DNA from: Lunularia cruciata
Lineage: Eukaryota; Streptophyta; Marchantiopsida; Lunulariales; Lunulariaceae
Assembly: GCA_948567375.1 (NCBI GenBank)
Contig: OX419755.1
Span: forward strand, 3,601,001 to 3,665,000
Length of the DNA: 64,000 nt
Direction: 5' to 3'
Program-made: the position numbers and the translations under genes
In this document: piece after piece, positions 12,801 to 25,499 of the stretch
Layout of the letters: every line of letters starts with the position of its first letter
Position numbering within the stretch: the stretch's first letter is position 1
The notes under the pieces: model-generated
The model's input: the letters and a program-made list of their open reading frames with translations, nothing else
Told to the model about the DNA's origin: nothing
Databases searched by the model: none

Positions 12801-13769
12801 AGCACATCTTGGTGTTAGCCATTTCATTCAATTCTATTTGTTGCACTTTGAGGTTACCTTGTGGATATATCTTCTGCCTGATAGAGTTGAGTCATTGCTA
12901 TGGAGCATGTGGCAGTGGTCAAAGCTCCTAAAGGGAGTTAAAAATGGGTCTTGGCTCATGGCCTGTTTGTGTTTTGTAGATTTCTAGTGAGATGAGTTTA
13001 AAAGACTTAGAGCTAGATCATATGAGCATCTCACTTCATTAGGTTCACCTCTTTGTGATCTTTTGATCTTGGATAGTTATGCACTCTCTTATTGTAGGAC
13101 CATCTACATGGTACAATCCATCCTCCTTACTTCAGTTCTTATAGGGAAGAGAGATCATCATGCACTTGGTCATTTGACCCCTTGATGATAGCTTCTAACA
13201 GATTTGTCCATGATGATCAACATGTTATTAGTTGGGTATGAGATATGAGAGTGAGGCAAACTGAACATGCAAATAAATGTACAATCATAAATATGATACT
13301 TATGATGTGGATAAATGTGTATTCCCTAAGGCTAGTCACTATGCTTGAGGAGAAGAAGGTGAAGAAGATGAGGGAGATGCAATATGGAGAGATGCAACAT
13401 CTATGTGTAAATTGTATCTTCAAGTTTACATTCGTATACATCATGTTGAATCCTAAATGGACTCAATGACCACCAAAGGTGCCACTCACTATAATCCAAT
13501 GGTCAGTGCCTGATAATGCTAGCTAAAAAATCATATGGATCACTATAAGAACTCAATCTACTAGATATCCACTCCTCTTCTATATCATGTGATATGTATC
13601 ATATTTTTGATTCTACATTTATTTCCATTTTCACTCTACTTCACTCTCATACCTCATATCACATGAATGTGAATCCATTTAACCACATAAAATTTATTCA
13701 CTATGCATGGGCACCACCTCGCACCTACAAGCGCCAACCATACACAATGGGTGCCATCATGTGCCTCCC
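9898..13769. other. AT-rich, probably transposon-derived spacer
   Basis: No intact gene. At 11,990-12,310 the + strand has coding-like patches rich in Glu, Arg and Leu, for example LETLEEQGRLVLEYESRFVE and KEEMHLTISIYEMEREHG, interrupted by stops. They resemble a decayed coiled-coil or gag-like protein but are too degraded to assign. The rest shows short open frames only. Confidence 0.45.
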
Positions 13770-14000
13770 ATATCCAACTAATATCATTGGGTGCCATCAT
13801 GCACATTATGCATTCTTTGGCATGTGTCAGCAAGTGTCTCTTGATGAGCAAGTGGTGACAAGCACCAATGTGTACCATAGCAACCCTTGCATATCCAACT
13901 AGAATCATTTGGCACCATCAAAAATCTTACACATTCTTTGACGGGCATCAACAAGCATCTCTTGATGAGCAAGAACTGATGAGTGCCAATGCGTGCCATT
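13770..14000. repeat. Two tandem units of about 121 bp
   Basis: Units start at 13770 and 13891 with ATATCCAACTA. Both contain ACATTCTTTG-like and CTCTTGATGAGCAAG strings in the same order, and GGGTGCCATCATG-type strings also precede the first unit. Divergence is moderate, so the duplication is older than the 213-bp one. Confidence 0.75.
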
Positions 14001-14498
14001 TTGGGGATTGGTTGGGGTAGTTGAGGTTTAGTTGGGTACCTTATGCCCTTTTAACCACCAACAAGCATCTCCATGCGACTATTTCTTTTTAGCATTGAGG
14101 ATTAGAAGTCTTTTTGGAGTGGCTTTTTGGACTTTTTGAAGTTTGATAAGGGTCCTTGTTCTAGCAATCTAAGCACTTACACAAAATCTCAAGTCTCATA
14201 CACTTAAGCACAATACACTTATCAACAATCATTACACATTAGATCACAAAGGTATCAAACTTGATCTTTGATATAAATATAATTTGGTTACATAGAAATG
14301 CCTTCCATGGTGGTACATATTTGCTATCACAAGAGTATGAATTTGGAACATGATGTTTTGGCTCGGGATTGTAACGTGAAGCAAAAGGCTTGATTTCTTG
14401 ATGAACTTGAGTTAGAACTTTGAAATACTAACTTATTTCCTTGGGAGATTTTCCTTTTCATAAGAGACTCATTTTGATTTCAGGAGTGCACTTTGACT

Positions 14499-15800
14499 CT
14501 AGACTATCTCCTTGAACATATGTATATTTGTCCTAGCTTTGCTTTTATCAGCACTCAATTTCTTCTCAATCTTGATGTTCATCTTCTTGATCTCTAATCT
14601 AACACACATAACTTCCATTTTCATCAATGTTTTCTCTTTTTTCTTCATGTTAGTGGCTTCTAGTTTAGCTAGTTGTAACCTCTCCCTAGATTCTATAGTG
14701 TTCATCTTCAACATGGTGATTTTTGCTAAATCTTACGACAAAGACATACTTGGTGACATCTAGGATACCTTACCTATGGATGTTCCACTTTTTCTTCTCT
14801 TTGGGTCACATTCTCCTTCTTTGTGAAGGAAAGTGCACTCTGACCCATCCCTTGTAGAAGCTAGTGGAGTTGGTATAACAAAAGGTGACCCTCAACTAGT
14901 GCAACAAATTGTGATTCCTTGGGTGTACCAACTTAGATTCCATTCTCCAAGCACTCCATGTAAACACTAGCTAAAATTTCCACCCCTTGGGTGTTTGGGA
15001 CAAAATGGGGCACAAGTCGAGGAGCACCGCCTCCGGAGGAGATAGGGAATTGAGAGCCTATCAAGATGGTTTCTTCATATTCAAGAACCTCCTTGGCAAC
15101 AACCTTGCATGAATTGGGATTTAAATCTCCCAAACTTACCATAGTAAGTGGAGTAATGTTGGCTCTATTCCCAAACATGGCTTCCATTCTAGCAAAATGT
15201 ATGCATATTCCATTCAATTTATAGTCTATAGTTCTCCACACTTTGCCATATTCTTTTTCTGTGAGTCCTTCTCTAGTAGACTTGTTTTTCAACTCTTGAG
15301 CTTCTTTGTACAATTTCATATACGTCAACCGTTTCTTGTATAATCTATCACATGTCATAGAAGTAGGAAATCTTTGCCCCTCCCGATCCAAGAATGTGAC
15401 CATGAAACTAAAAGCAATGGATTTCTGAATGTGCTTTTTGCAATTCCCACCATGAATCTGTGCAAAATGATTGAGGTCTTCCAAATTATCCAAAATTTGG
15501 CCATAATGGTAGGTTACCATGCATAACCATTCATCTTCTTTTGTTTTGCTTGGCATGGAAGATGTGATCCTCAACAATTCTCCAAACGTCACTAATGATT
15601 GTATTGGTTGCGAATCCAAATGTAAGTCTTAAGGTCTTGGTTTTGCATCCAAATGTGAGCATGCAATGCAATCAGATACTTGATCTCCCATTGCATAATT
15701 TTCAATGCATTTTGGGAGTAAAATTTCTCACCCTCAATCAATTTGTTGATTGCCACCGGCCGAGCGACGGGGATAATTTTCCATAGCTCTTGGTCTCCTT
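14499..15800 (-). pseudogene. Decayed coding unit of unknown family (transposon-associated?)
   Basis: Reading leftwards, about 15,800-15,625 is coding-like (GDQELWKIIPVARPVAINKL, then EGEKFYSQNALKIMQWEIKY). After a frame change, 15,619-14,933 is open for 228 codons, with TREGLTEKEYGKVWRTIDYK, FGNRANITPLTMVSLGDLNP and a GlySerGly-type linker. Just beyond its stop the reading continues in other frames (VGTPKESQFVALVEG, then STRDGSECTFLHKEGECDPK). A coiled-coil tail rich in Lys, Glu and Met ends at 14,499. Together this reads as one protein of roughly 400 residues with at least two frameshifts and internal stops. I do not recognise the family. Its place in a transposon-rich block and its basic coiled-coil tail fit a transposon accessory protein, which is inference. 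The 228-codon start used by an ORF finder (near 15,619) is not a real start, since coding continues upstream. Confidence 0.55.
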
Positions 15801-18095
15801 TGCCGCACTAATCTATTCAAAAGAACCACCACAACAATTCAAAACTACTAAACCCATCATGTAGTTTATTGACATGTGAAAAGGGTATTAGCACACACCA
15901 ATGAAATCTACACCAATGGTGAATTCTCATTCAAACAGTTCAAGGAGGAGGCATGTTTTGGAGCAGGTAGGTATCTGCCAAAAAATCATGAATCACCCTC
16001 CAAAAAATAGCAACCTGATTAGTAAGCCACATTACCTCTCTTGACTAACACTTATTTTGATATGGCACACCTAAACATCTTGCCTGAGATTTGTTCCGAC
16101 CAGCTCTTGCACTAAATATCCATTACATCCTTTGGGGGTTGGTGATTAGCATTTCATCACACTACAGAGTTCACTAAAAATGGTTATGAAATTTGTTATT
16201 TATCTTGGAGATATCCAGCATAACTATTTCCAGCATAACCCCCTGGTGTATATCTTTCAACGAAATCACAATAACCAATCACCTTTATTTCCTCAGCATC
16301 CATTCCGATCTCTACTGTCAGGACAGTAGAGGACCGTAGGCTCTTCAATCAGTTTCCTTTAAACTCTTTCGCTATCCAAAACCACATATCCCTTCTTGAA
16401 TCATGACACTTGCTACACAAATCATGTCTTCCTACGTCTAGACTTATGAGTTCATCGAACAAAGTACAGCACATGAAACGTGAATTTGGGAACAGTTTCT
16501 CACTGTTTTGCAGTTGGGCAGGAAATAAGAAGAAGTCAAGAAAGTGACTGATACGTCAGATATGGAATATCACAAACTATGCAGCTGAAGAATCTTCTTA
16601 TGCCTTCTATATTAGTTGAAGGCATCCACTGTTTCTCCAATAAAAGAAACTAGATTGTTGTTCAGTAGTATTAAGAAGTTTGTTTTACTCGGTTTCATAA
16701 TGTTCTTCACCTACAGTCCAAGGTTGCAGCATTTGTTTCGAAGTTTCTCATGAGTTTGACCAAATCAATGACGTTGAAAATGATCTACACTCGTCCATGT
16801 GAACTAGAAATTAAGACCCGAATGAACAGTTCAATCTCTAGAGCAATTTTTATCACATTGTGATAAAATAACAAGATTCTACGAGATGCACAGAACCAAG
16901 TATACTTCTAGTGATATCATAAACAGTTCGAGATATCATCTTACAGTGACATCATATTTTAGTGTTACAAAACAGTCAGAGAGGCAATCTCCTAACTTTG
17001 GGCGTGAATGGTTTCTACATTTCGAACTACTTCACATGCAGGATAATACACTTAGAATTCGAGACGAAATTATACTGCTTTCCACTGTAGCTTGGACCAC
17101 ATCCCTCTCCGCGAATAGAAACCAGAGACGAAAACGGCTCTAAACAGCGGTAGAGGGCGTGCGAAAGCTGTTTCCCCAGCCACTGAAACCGAGCCGATAG
17201 AGGTCTGACACGCGCGACGACCGCGGAGACCAGTCCCATTGACCGTCATGACGGCAACTGCATAAAGAACGTGTGGACCGTTCCTCTGTAGGCACCAGCA
17301 CCTGCGACCGCGACAGAGTTGAGGGTAACGAGTTTGGTGGACGTACGGCCGCTTTGGGGAGTCGATCGTAGCCTACAACCCGCCGGATTGAATCGTGCGG
17401 GAACGATGGTGTTCAAGCTGCCCCGGAATCGCTTGCGACGCACGCAGCAGCCGCCCGCTTGGTGCGCGCGACTGGAAGAATATTCGATAATGTCACGTGC
17501 TCCCACTGTTTGATCAACTCTCAGGTTCTTAACGGCTATCCGAACGCTGTACCTTCCAGTGACTACGTCGTAGACTATATACTCCCTTCCGTGGTTGGAA
17601 AGAGTTAAAAGTTGGGCACCAGTATTTATCCTGTACAACATCGTGCCCCAGTGTTTCTTTTTATTCAAATTGAATAGTTATTCCATTACCGATGTAAATT
17701 TCAGCGTCAATGTTCCCTAGCAATTATGTCCATTTAAATGTCATTGGATTCTAACAAGAATCCACAGAGGATTGTAACCAAGCTTTAAAAGATATGCTGA
17801 TACCATGCGGCTTGACGAATCAAGTCCAAGTCTCCTCGTGATGCGACAAAAGCCCCGTTCAAAATGTACAAACAAATAGAATCCAGTGCTAAATTAAGTT
17901 GGAATCTATTTTATCCTATTAGCATTAATGAGTTAGAATTCAGGTCATGGAGTTGATATTATGTTTGTCCTCCTTATTACCTTATTAGCATTAATGAGTT
18001 GGAGTTGAGCTCATGGACTTGATATGTGGTTATTCTCCTTGCCAAACAATTTGAATATATGTAATTATATATAATGTATAATGTATATATATCAT

Positions 18096-18098
<3 letters not shown>
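15801..18098. other. Spacer with a GC-rich patch
   Basis: No recognised gene. At about 17,090-17,510 base composition is clearly GC-richer than its surroundings, with many CG dinucleotides. Open frames on both strands there show no family motif. It may be an unmethylated or gene-derived patch. Confidence 0.4.

Positions 18099-18144
<46 letters not shown>
18099..18144. repeat. (AT)n microsatellite
   Basis: About 46 bp of uninterrupted AT. It directly abuts the reverse-oriented copy of the dispersed repeat family, right after the ATCAA of that core. Confidence 0.9.
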
Positions 18145-18149
<5 letters not shown>

Positions 18150-18210
18150 GATGGGGTCTTCCCATAATTCATTTTTTCTACGCGGTCGTCCTTTCTATTC
18201 CTCCTCAAAA
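18150..18210 (-). repeat. Dispersed repeat family, copy C (reverse)
   Basis: Read on the - strand it contains GACGACCGCGTAGAAAAAAT and ATGGGAAGACCCCATCAA, matching copy A at 4.75-4.79 kb. The match ends at the AT microsatellite, so the right part of the unit is missing or replaced by it. Confidence 0.65.
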
Positions 18211-20190
18211 ATTTGAATATATGTTTAGCATTGTCATGTTTCGATTGAATATTTCTTCAGGTTTCTATCGTGGTTGGATGACCCTGATTAAGATGCTGGT
18301 TGGTGAAGCAGTGGCAATATTTTTCTAGGAGAAAGTTTATCATCCAAGACAAATTAAGTGGTCATTGACTGGTTGGTACAACTGAAGCTGCTGTCATTTC
18401 CATCGGCAAGAAGTAGGAAACAAAATATTACCTGCAAAAGTACAAGAAAAAACAAGCAAAGGAGAAAAGGTCGTCTAGTGTCTTTCCATAGCGTAATGTA
18501 TATAAAGCTCCATTTTCTAAGTCAAAAAGTGCTGCATCTACACATTTAACTTGCTTTGGACTTAGCAATGATGTTCATTTGTACTATATGCATGTTCAAC
18601 GCTGTGGTTTGTACTCACAAAAAAGTTGTTCCCGGGTAGTGAGAAAATTAGGCGGGGACAATGATCTGGAGTTTTAATCCCTCTCCTGGACCACTAAGTG
18701 ACCCCGTCCTGCAAAGAAGAAAAAAGAGAATGGAAAAGGGTATTCAAAGAAGTAGTCACATGATAAGTATCAAACTACAAGCGAAAAGGATACTGAAGCT
18801 ACATCGTGTAATATCGAATATCTTGAGAGGAGATCCAACCAAACAATTGCATATATTCTCCTACTATGTTTGAATAACACAAAGTAACACCACTTGACGA
18901 AGGAAATGGTATAGTTTTGTCTAAAATCTTCTTGGGAACTAACCTTACTTTGGCTAAAACCAACTAATGTTGTTACTTGAATTATACAAAATGTACAGAG
19001 TATCTGAACTAATCTACTCTGACTGTACTGTGTTGTGTCCCGGGAACACCCTGACTCTGACACGTATGCATTGTGGGGAATGTGTAGGACAGCGTAGCAG
19101 ATCAAGGACAATGATGGGTTCTGGAAGCCGACAGGGACAATAGAGAAATAAAGTTTTATATTCCCACTAATAAGAGTTCAAAGTACGGGACTTTGTCTTA
19201 ATTACCACAGTCGCTGTAATCAGATAATTAAGTAAAGCTTCGAAGAAGCAGACTTCGCTTTTCTCGTGTTCCCTTGTTCCGACTAATCTGACCCGAACTT
19301 TCGTTCGGTCTGGAATCTGGGAACTCCATTGATACGTTATTCGGTCTGGGATTCCACAACCCACGTAGATCCCACCTTGGGAGATTCGAATATTGTGACC
19401 CTCTCTTTGTTATTAGATAACGTAGTGTGGTAATAGAATGTTGTATAGATTAAGTGACTTGTGAGTTATAAGTCTGACACTAAAAGGAACTTGTTATCTA
19501 ATGTTTCCCACGGACGATACAATGAGAGGCCTCCGGTTCGAGGACATTTCTATTTATATTTATGCTCCTGTATAGCTTTAATGTTAAATTCTCCTTCCTG
19601 AGTTTTATCAATCGCCCGCGAGATTTTGAGTATCGTTTGCTTATGATTCTATGTATCTAGTCCTCAAGATACGGTCCTCCTCTTTTCCTCAATCCAGTTA
19701 CGCACTTGCGAATAGACATTAGGTCCAAGAGTGCTTTAATTAACTTTTGTAAGTCTTGTTCCCTGTTCGTTTGGGGACGAGTTAGTTTATATACTTAAGA
19801 ACTGCAAAACTACTTCATCGATGAGACGAAAGGAAAAAAAAGCTTCAGATGATGCAGTTGAGGAACGTTTTTTAAGTACATTAAATTCTTAAGCCATTTG
19901 AGCATTCTATGAATTTATTTCCTTCAAATCTCGCCAAACTAGCATGAGGTTGGTTTATCACTTTATTTCTAAAGCAAAACTACATAATAAAGTAACCATG
20001 TGAAGTCAAAAGGTATTAGTTTACCAAACGTTTGGAACTATCCAAACAAAAGTGACAAACGTCCTTTGACTAGTACAATCGAGAAGTTTCACTAATTTCT
20101 AGGTTTTAGTCAAGAGTCTCACTTATAACGTGCACCTTCCGTCATAAACTGATATGTTCTTTGTAGACTTTCCTTTCTAGACTTCTCGAC
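18211..20190. other. Spacer without recognised gene
   Basis: Only short open frames with no motif. Nothing repeated or structured was noticed beyond ordinary AT-rich DNA. Confidence 0.4.
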
Positions 20191-21651
20191 GTGAGTCCAC
20201 ATGACGTGCAGGGACGTGGACCTCGGATTCAGAAAGCAGAGCAAATACGTCATTTCCTAATTCAGTCAGTAAAGCTTATACCTGCATGTAACTGGAATTG
20301 TGATGAGGCTGAATCTCAAGCGCGAGCATTCTATGAGTTCCTCGGTCTAAATCCTACCAAACCGATAAGTCATGCAGCAAGGAAGTTGGTAAGTTGACAC
20401 AGCCCATGGATCCGTGATTTAACAAAGTACCAATCCATCAGTCACGTCAAGGAACCATTACTGTATGTTGTGATGATATTAAGGCTCCTTATGTCATAAA
20501 AAGAAAAGCGTGGGAGCATGTAAACACCCACATACTAACATGTTCCTCAAAATGCATAAAGTAATGGCATTGTTGGAACTTCTTTTTATGGTCAGCTCTA
20601 GAAAATAAATGCAGATACTGTTTTGAATCTTCACCCATGCTCATATAAACGACCCATGCAAACACAGTGAAGTTCCTTTTAATCAAGTTACACATTAACA
20701 GTATTCTAGATGTTGACCAGGAGGTTAACGTCTAGAACTTTGGGACAGAAATATGTACAGTAAAGTAACCTCACTTGAATTTATCTAGACGTTCATATAG
20801 GATTGGGGAATCGCTTGATATGGCAACGCAGTTCTAGAATCTCATGACATATCATACGTAATGCTGCGGTTCATATAGGTAGTTTGTCAAAGGGGATAGT
20901 TAAGTCCATCCACCCTTTTACTATAGCGACACACCTTACTTATTGGAAAGGAGTTTATTGTTACTTTGAGTCATCTCGATATCGATAGTGCATTAATGGA
21001 ATTTTGTGGAAATCCGGACGGTGTGATACAATACCATAGTCTTTTGTGAGGAGGATGTGGAGGGCGCTCAAGCAGTACTGCTCAAGCACCATCCAATGTA
21101 CTCGGTGGCCTGCATGCTTGAAAATCAAATAATAATTGAAGGATTTAGAGTTGCTAACTAATTTTGGTCTGTTTGTTGCAGAGTACTTGAAGTTCTGGAA
21201 GAACCAATTGAGTCATGGAAGAGTGAGTGGGATATACTTGAACATGTTAAACACAGATTATGAAGATCCAGAGAACTCTGCCACTTCTCAAGACATGTAG
21301 AATTAGTTCAGGATCCAAGAAACTCTTTGCAGCATCCCCTTGAGGTTCAAGCCCTCAGATAGACTCGTCACACATGAACAGTCTAACATTGCCATTTCTC
21401 TTGCAGATATGGGTACCGTTTCCAAAGTTAAGTCTTCCTCACCCAAGTTTTGCTGCACGATTCATATTGCAAGTCATAGCAGGCAGTTTTGGTCATCGAG
21501 TGTTCTATGTTGATAGGCCAAGTAGTCTTTGTCAAAGCCCTTCCCGATCCAAGTTTTCTACATGAGCTAGACGCTACTGCTTATGATACACAGTACAATG
21601 TTGTGGTCGATGTACTATTGAATGTGGTAAGTATTACACTTGTATTGTTGG
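20191..21651 (+). other. Exon-like patches of an unassigned gene or gene remnant
   Basis: Patch 1, 20212-20388, is open for 59 codons, flanked by AG and GTAAGT, and reads for example SVKLIPACNWNCDEAESQAR and AFYEFLGLNPTKP. Patch 2 follows a TTTGTTGCAG acceptor at 21181 and reads EYLKFWKNQLSHGRVSGIYL before a stop near 21,300. Patch 3, 21417-21626, follows CTTGCAG, ends at GTAAGT, and holds QVVFVKALPDPSFLHELDAT in one frame. The phases do not join patches 1 and 2 directly without an immediate stop, and patch 3 changes frame. This is either a decayed host gene or chance. No family recognised. Confidence 0.3.
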
Positions 21652-22402
21652 GTACTTGTTTTCATCCTTTTCTATTCAGTATGCATGCATCTTTTTATTC
21701 ATCAGCAAAGTTCAATAATGCGGTGAGTTGGCAGCTTGTGGACAGCTTCATTTATCTACTAAGCAGACAACTTCATTAATCACCTTTGGTATTGTGTCAC
21801 GTGAGTCTAGACTCACACGAAATTCCATAAATGTGCTATTGTGACGATCCAAAGTTGCAGCAACTTCCCCTTTAGTCAAGTAGGGAGGTCAATTTAGTAA
21901 AAAAAAGGTGAGTGTATTTAACAATCCTCTATTGTATATGTGTACTCAAAGTAGTGATTGACATTATCTATTTCTGCTCAATTCAATTCTCAAAGGTGAA
22001 TCCTTCTTCCTATCATTAACTGTGGAATGTGGAGCAAGACTTCTTAATGAGATTTAAGCCAAATTGCAATCTAACTTTTCATACTATTTATATAAGTTTC
22101 CTTCTTAGTTTTGGTCCTTTACTCCAACTTTTCAAGTAGAAGAGATAAGAACCTGAAATTGTAATAATTGTCATGTATAACATTTAAATATAAGTTAGAA
22201 CGATAGATTTATGCAATTATGTTTCAATTGCATGTATTTAGGTTGGTTATATTGTGAGTAGCTCATGAAATGCCTAACCATGATCTATGAAAACGTGGTT
22301 ATAGTTATAGTTTCAAGAAGGTCAAACTTAAGCATGATAAAAAAAAACCAAATCACATTTCAATCAAACCTTTCATTTTTGTCAAGGGAGAATATCTTTT
22401 AG
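21652..22402. other. Spacer without recognised gene
   Basis: AT-rich; nothing recognised. Confidence 0.4.
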
Positions 22403-22740
22403 CATAGGATAACAAAAATAATAGGAAGATCCTCCTCAAGGGGAACATGGATAAAACCTAATTGGTAAGATAGGGCTAAGCACAAAATGAAAAAATTTTT
22501 ACTATTATATCTAGAATGTTCAAACTATAAAGTCAAATATTCTATAGATAAAAGGTAAAATGGAACTAAGCCCAAATAGTATTAAAATGAGAAATCTATC
22601 CTTATATAGTCACAATGTCAAAATATGAAAGTCAAATGGTCTACATAGATAAGTCAAATGGTCTAAATACCATTGGAGCATCCAAAGAAATATTTCCTAA
22701 TGTGATTTCTCTCTTATGGATTGCATTATACCAGCCAATG
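22403..22740 (+). repeat. Dispersed repeat family, diverged copy E
   Basis: It starts TAGGATAACAAAAATAATAG, then GGAAGATCCTCCTCAAGG (a diverged core) and a damaged palindrome, AGGGCTAAGCACA. It continues with GGAGCATCCAAAGAAA and TATGGATTGCATTATACC as in the copy at 5.5-5.77 kb. Changes towards A and T dominate, as expected for an old methylated repeat. Confidence 0.5.
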
Positions 22741-25490
22741 CTTTTTGTAAAGCAATGGATTCTTGTTTAAAGTGAGTTAAAAAATAGGAAAGTTAAAGTG
22801 GTACCTCTTGTTAAGCTCATGCACAATCCTTGATAAACAAACCAAATGTTAAATTTATAACTCAATATAACTCCAAGGCTAGAGGAACAAACAGTTGACT
22901 TGACTACATACCCTTGTACTTGGAGACCTTGGTTGTTGCAATTTTTCTTGCTACCCATCCAAGAGGATAGTTAATCACCATGTTTTGAAACTACACTATG
23001 TGTGGGATCCATAACCACAACATCCACTATTTTCAACTAATAATCTTAGACTATACACAAGTCTATGCCAACTTGTGTTATTTAAGATGCATACCAATGC
23101 TCCTCCAAGTGAACTATCCACTTTCTTGTATCATCTCAAACACTATATCTCCAATTGCATCTGTTTTACTGCTTTCAAATAATAGAATGGTTATGAATGC
23201 CCGTAGTTATTTACATTTATGGCAGATTTCACAAACAGCGATCCTGACCAAATAAGAATGGTTAAATATATTTTATCCACTCATAGATCTTTGTTGCATC
23301 TAAAGTGATACCACACTCAAAAACAAGTAGTGAAAATATAGATGGGTGGACCAAACCTTGGAAAAAGACCTCATTTTTATAGAAAAAGTACTCGATATGA
23401 GTTAAAAAGTTTTAACTTACTTAAAGTTTCTTAAAAGTCCTTGCTCTAATGATTATACCAAAGAGTATCATGAACTGAAAGGCTCTTAATTATGATAGGA
23501 ATGTTAGAGAAGAGAGAATTTTGCAAAGTAAGTAGGTCAATTGAATGAGTATACTAAATGACACATAAAAATCCCTTATTAGAAAAAAGGTCATCTACAT
23601 AAGAATATCCTTTACACAAGCAATATTGATCCTCAATGAATGTATAAGCCATCCTTAGATCCAATGCATCCTTTTGGTAGTTGGAGGTAAAGAGAAATAT
23701 ATAGAGTGTACCATGTGTCATACTTTGACATCTTCATTCTCAAGTCTACAAGATGAAACTTGATAACCAAGTGGTCAAAAGGTTGTGTAATCTAGTCTAG
23801 AAGGCAAAAAATGTATGTATTGTTTGCCATAGAAGAAAGGTTTAACCTGGTATGGCCAAAGTAGTAAAGAAAATATCTTTAAAATGAGCTATAGAGTATA
23901 GAGATTTCTCTAAAGAATCTACTTGTTGTGTATAAGCAATTTCTCAAGAATAGTTGCTCTCTCTTAATAAAAACCATTTTGTTAGTAAAGAGAAGAAGGA
24001 GAATCATAGAAGGACCATATAAAGGAAATAAGACTTAACAAGGATCCGCTAACCTCCCTAGATTCCCTAAAGATGGATATACACGAACACTATATTAAAA
24101 GCATTCTTAAATCTACTTGCAATTCAACCCAATCTAAGTCCTCATATGGACAAAGGTACTACATGAACTGAGAATAATGTTGATGGACAACATTACAATC
24201 AATAAGGCACAATAAGATATCTCAAATAACAAACACTCTAATGCTCCTTGTGTCTTCTCTAGTACAAGAAGTAGAATAGCACCTAACTCTTGACTAATTA
24301 ACATATGGATCTCTTCCTAGCTATTATTGTAACCACACAAGCAACCCAATAAAACCACTAGAAAGATAATGTACTTGGAAAGCAATCTAAGATGCAAAAA
24401 ATATGTTTTTCTTGCTTCATCATAAAGTACACAAAGAAGCTATGGTATAAGCATACATGGAAAATATTTTTAAATAGTCTCAAAATATAACTGGCTTGGG
24501 ATGCTAACCACTCTCACAACTTGATGAGTATACATGGAACAGTCAACAAAGGGATCAACATAACATGTGTAATCCCATATGCTAACAAAGTAATGTAATT
24601 GCACACTTGATATATGTATCCCAAGTATCCCATCATAGTCCTTTTATATCTTTCCCACTCGGGCCCTTAACCCTTGGAAAATAAAGAGTCTATGATGAGA
24701 GCATTGCATATCTCATTCCACTCTAACAACATCACATATATACCGAGAAATAAAGCAATAACTAACACAAAGGTAACAAAAGATATTTCATCTTGTATTT
24801 CAGTATCCATACAAAACCACTGTCCACTCCTAATCCCATAAGAGTAAACACTAACTCTCCAAACATTAAAAAATATTTCTATTCTTGATTCTATTTCTAT
24901 TTCTATTTCATATCTTTATAGTTTTAAACTAGATTCCAATAGAAACAAGATACAAAAGCTAAGAAATCAAAACAAAAAAATCAAAACTCATCTCCCTCTC
25001 CAAACATTGAAAACTATTTGTATTTCATATCTTTAAACTAGATTTCAATTGAACCACGATATACAAGCTAAGAGATTAAAAACAAAAAATCACAAACCCA
25101 TCACTCTCGTATTAAATAATCACTTAACGCCCTAAAACATCTGAATATTCTCATACATTTTCTACAAAATTCTCCATATCCTTACATTCAAACATCAATA
25201 AACCCCGAGAAACCAAAGAGAAACACTTTTTATTTTTTATAACATGTAATCCATAACCTAACTTACACTTTGAAATTGAGAAATTTCTATCAAGTCCGTC
25301 ACTCGCGGCGCTATAAAATAAAGAGACTTCGGGATCTGCAAAGCGCCGAACGGCATACTTTTGCTTTTATTTACACGAGTTTTTCTTCTGATGATTTTCC
25401 CGTATCTTTCCAGGACACTCCACATGAGTGTAGAGTATCCAAAAACGAGTAATCTTCCACCTAGAATATGCAGGGCACGATTTATAAGAG
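22741..25490. other. AT-rich spacer
   Basis: No gene recognised. It contains the 141-bp-period duplication at 24,855-25,102. The text is very AT-rich and probably consists of decayed repeats. Confidence 0.4.
24855..25102. repeat. Two direct units of about 141-bp period
   Basis: Units start at 24855 and 24996 with CTCTCCAAACATT. Both contain TATTTCATATCTTTA, AAACTAGATT and AAGCTAAGA in order. The first unit also holds a short TTCTAT microsatellite-like run. Confidence 0.75.
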
Positions 25491-25499
25491 TGGGCAAAC

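Noticed and set aside
17246-17668. 140-codon open frame on the - strand
   Set aside because: It sits in a GC-rich patch where stops are rare by chance; composition is low-information and no family motif is present.
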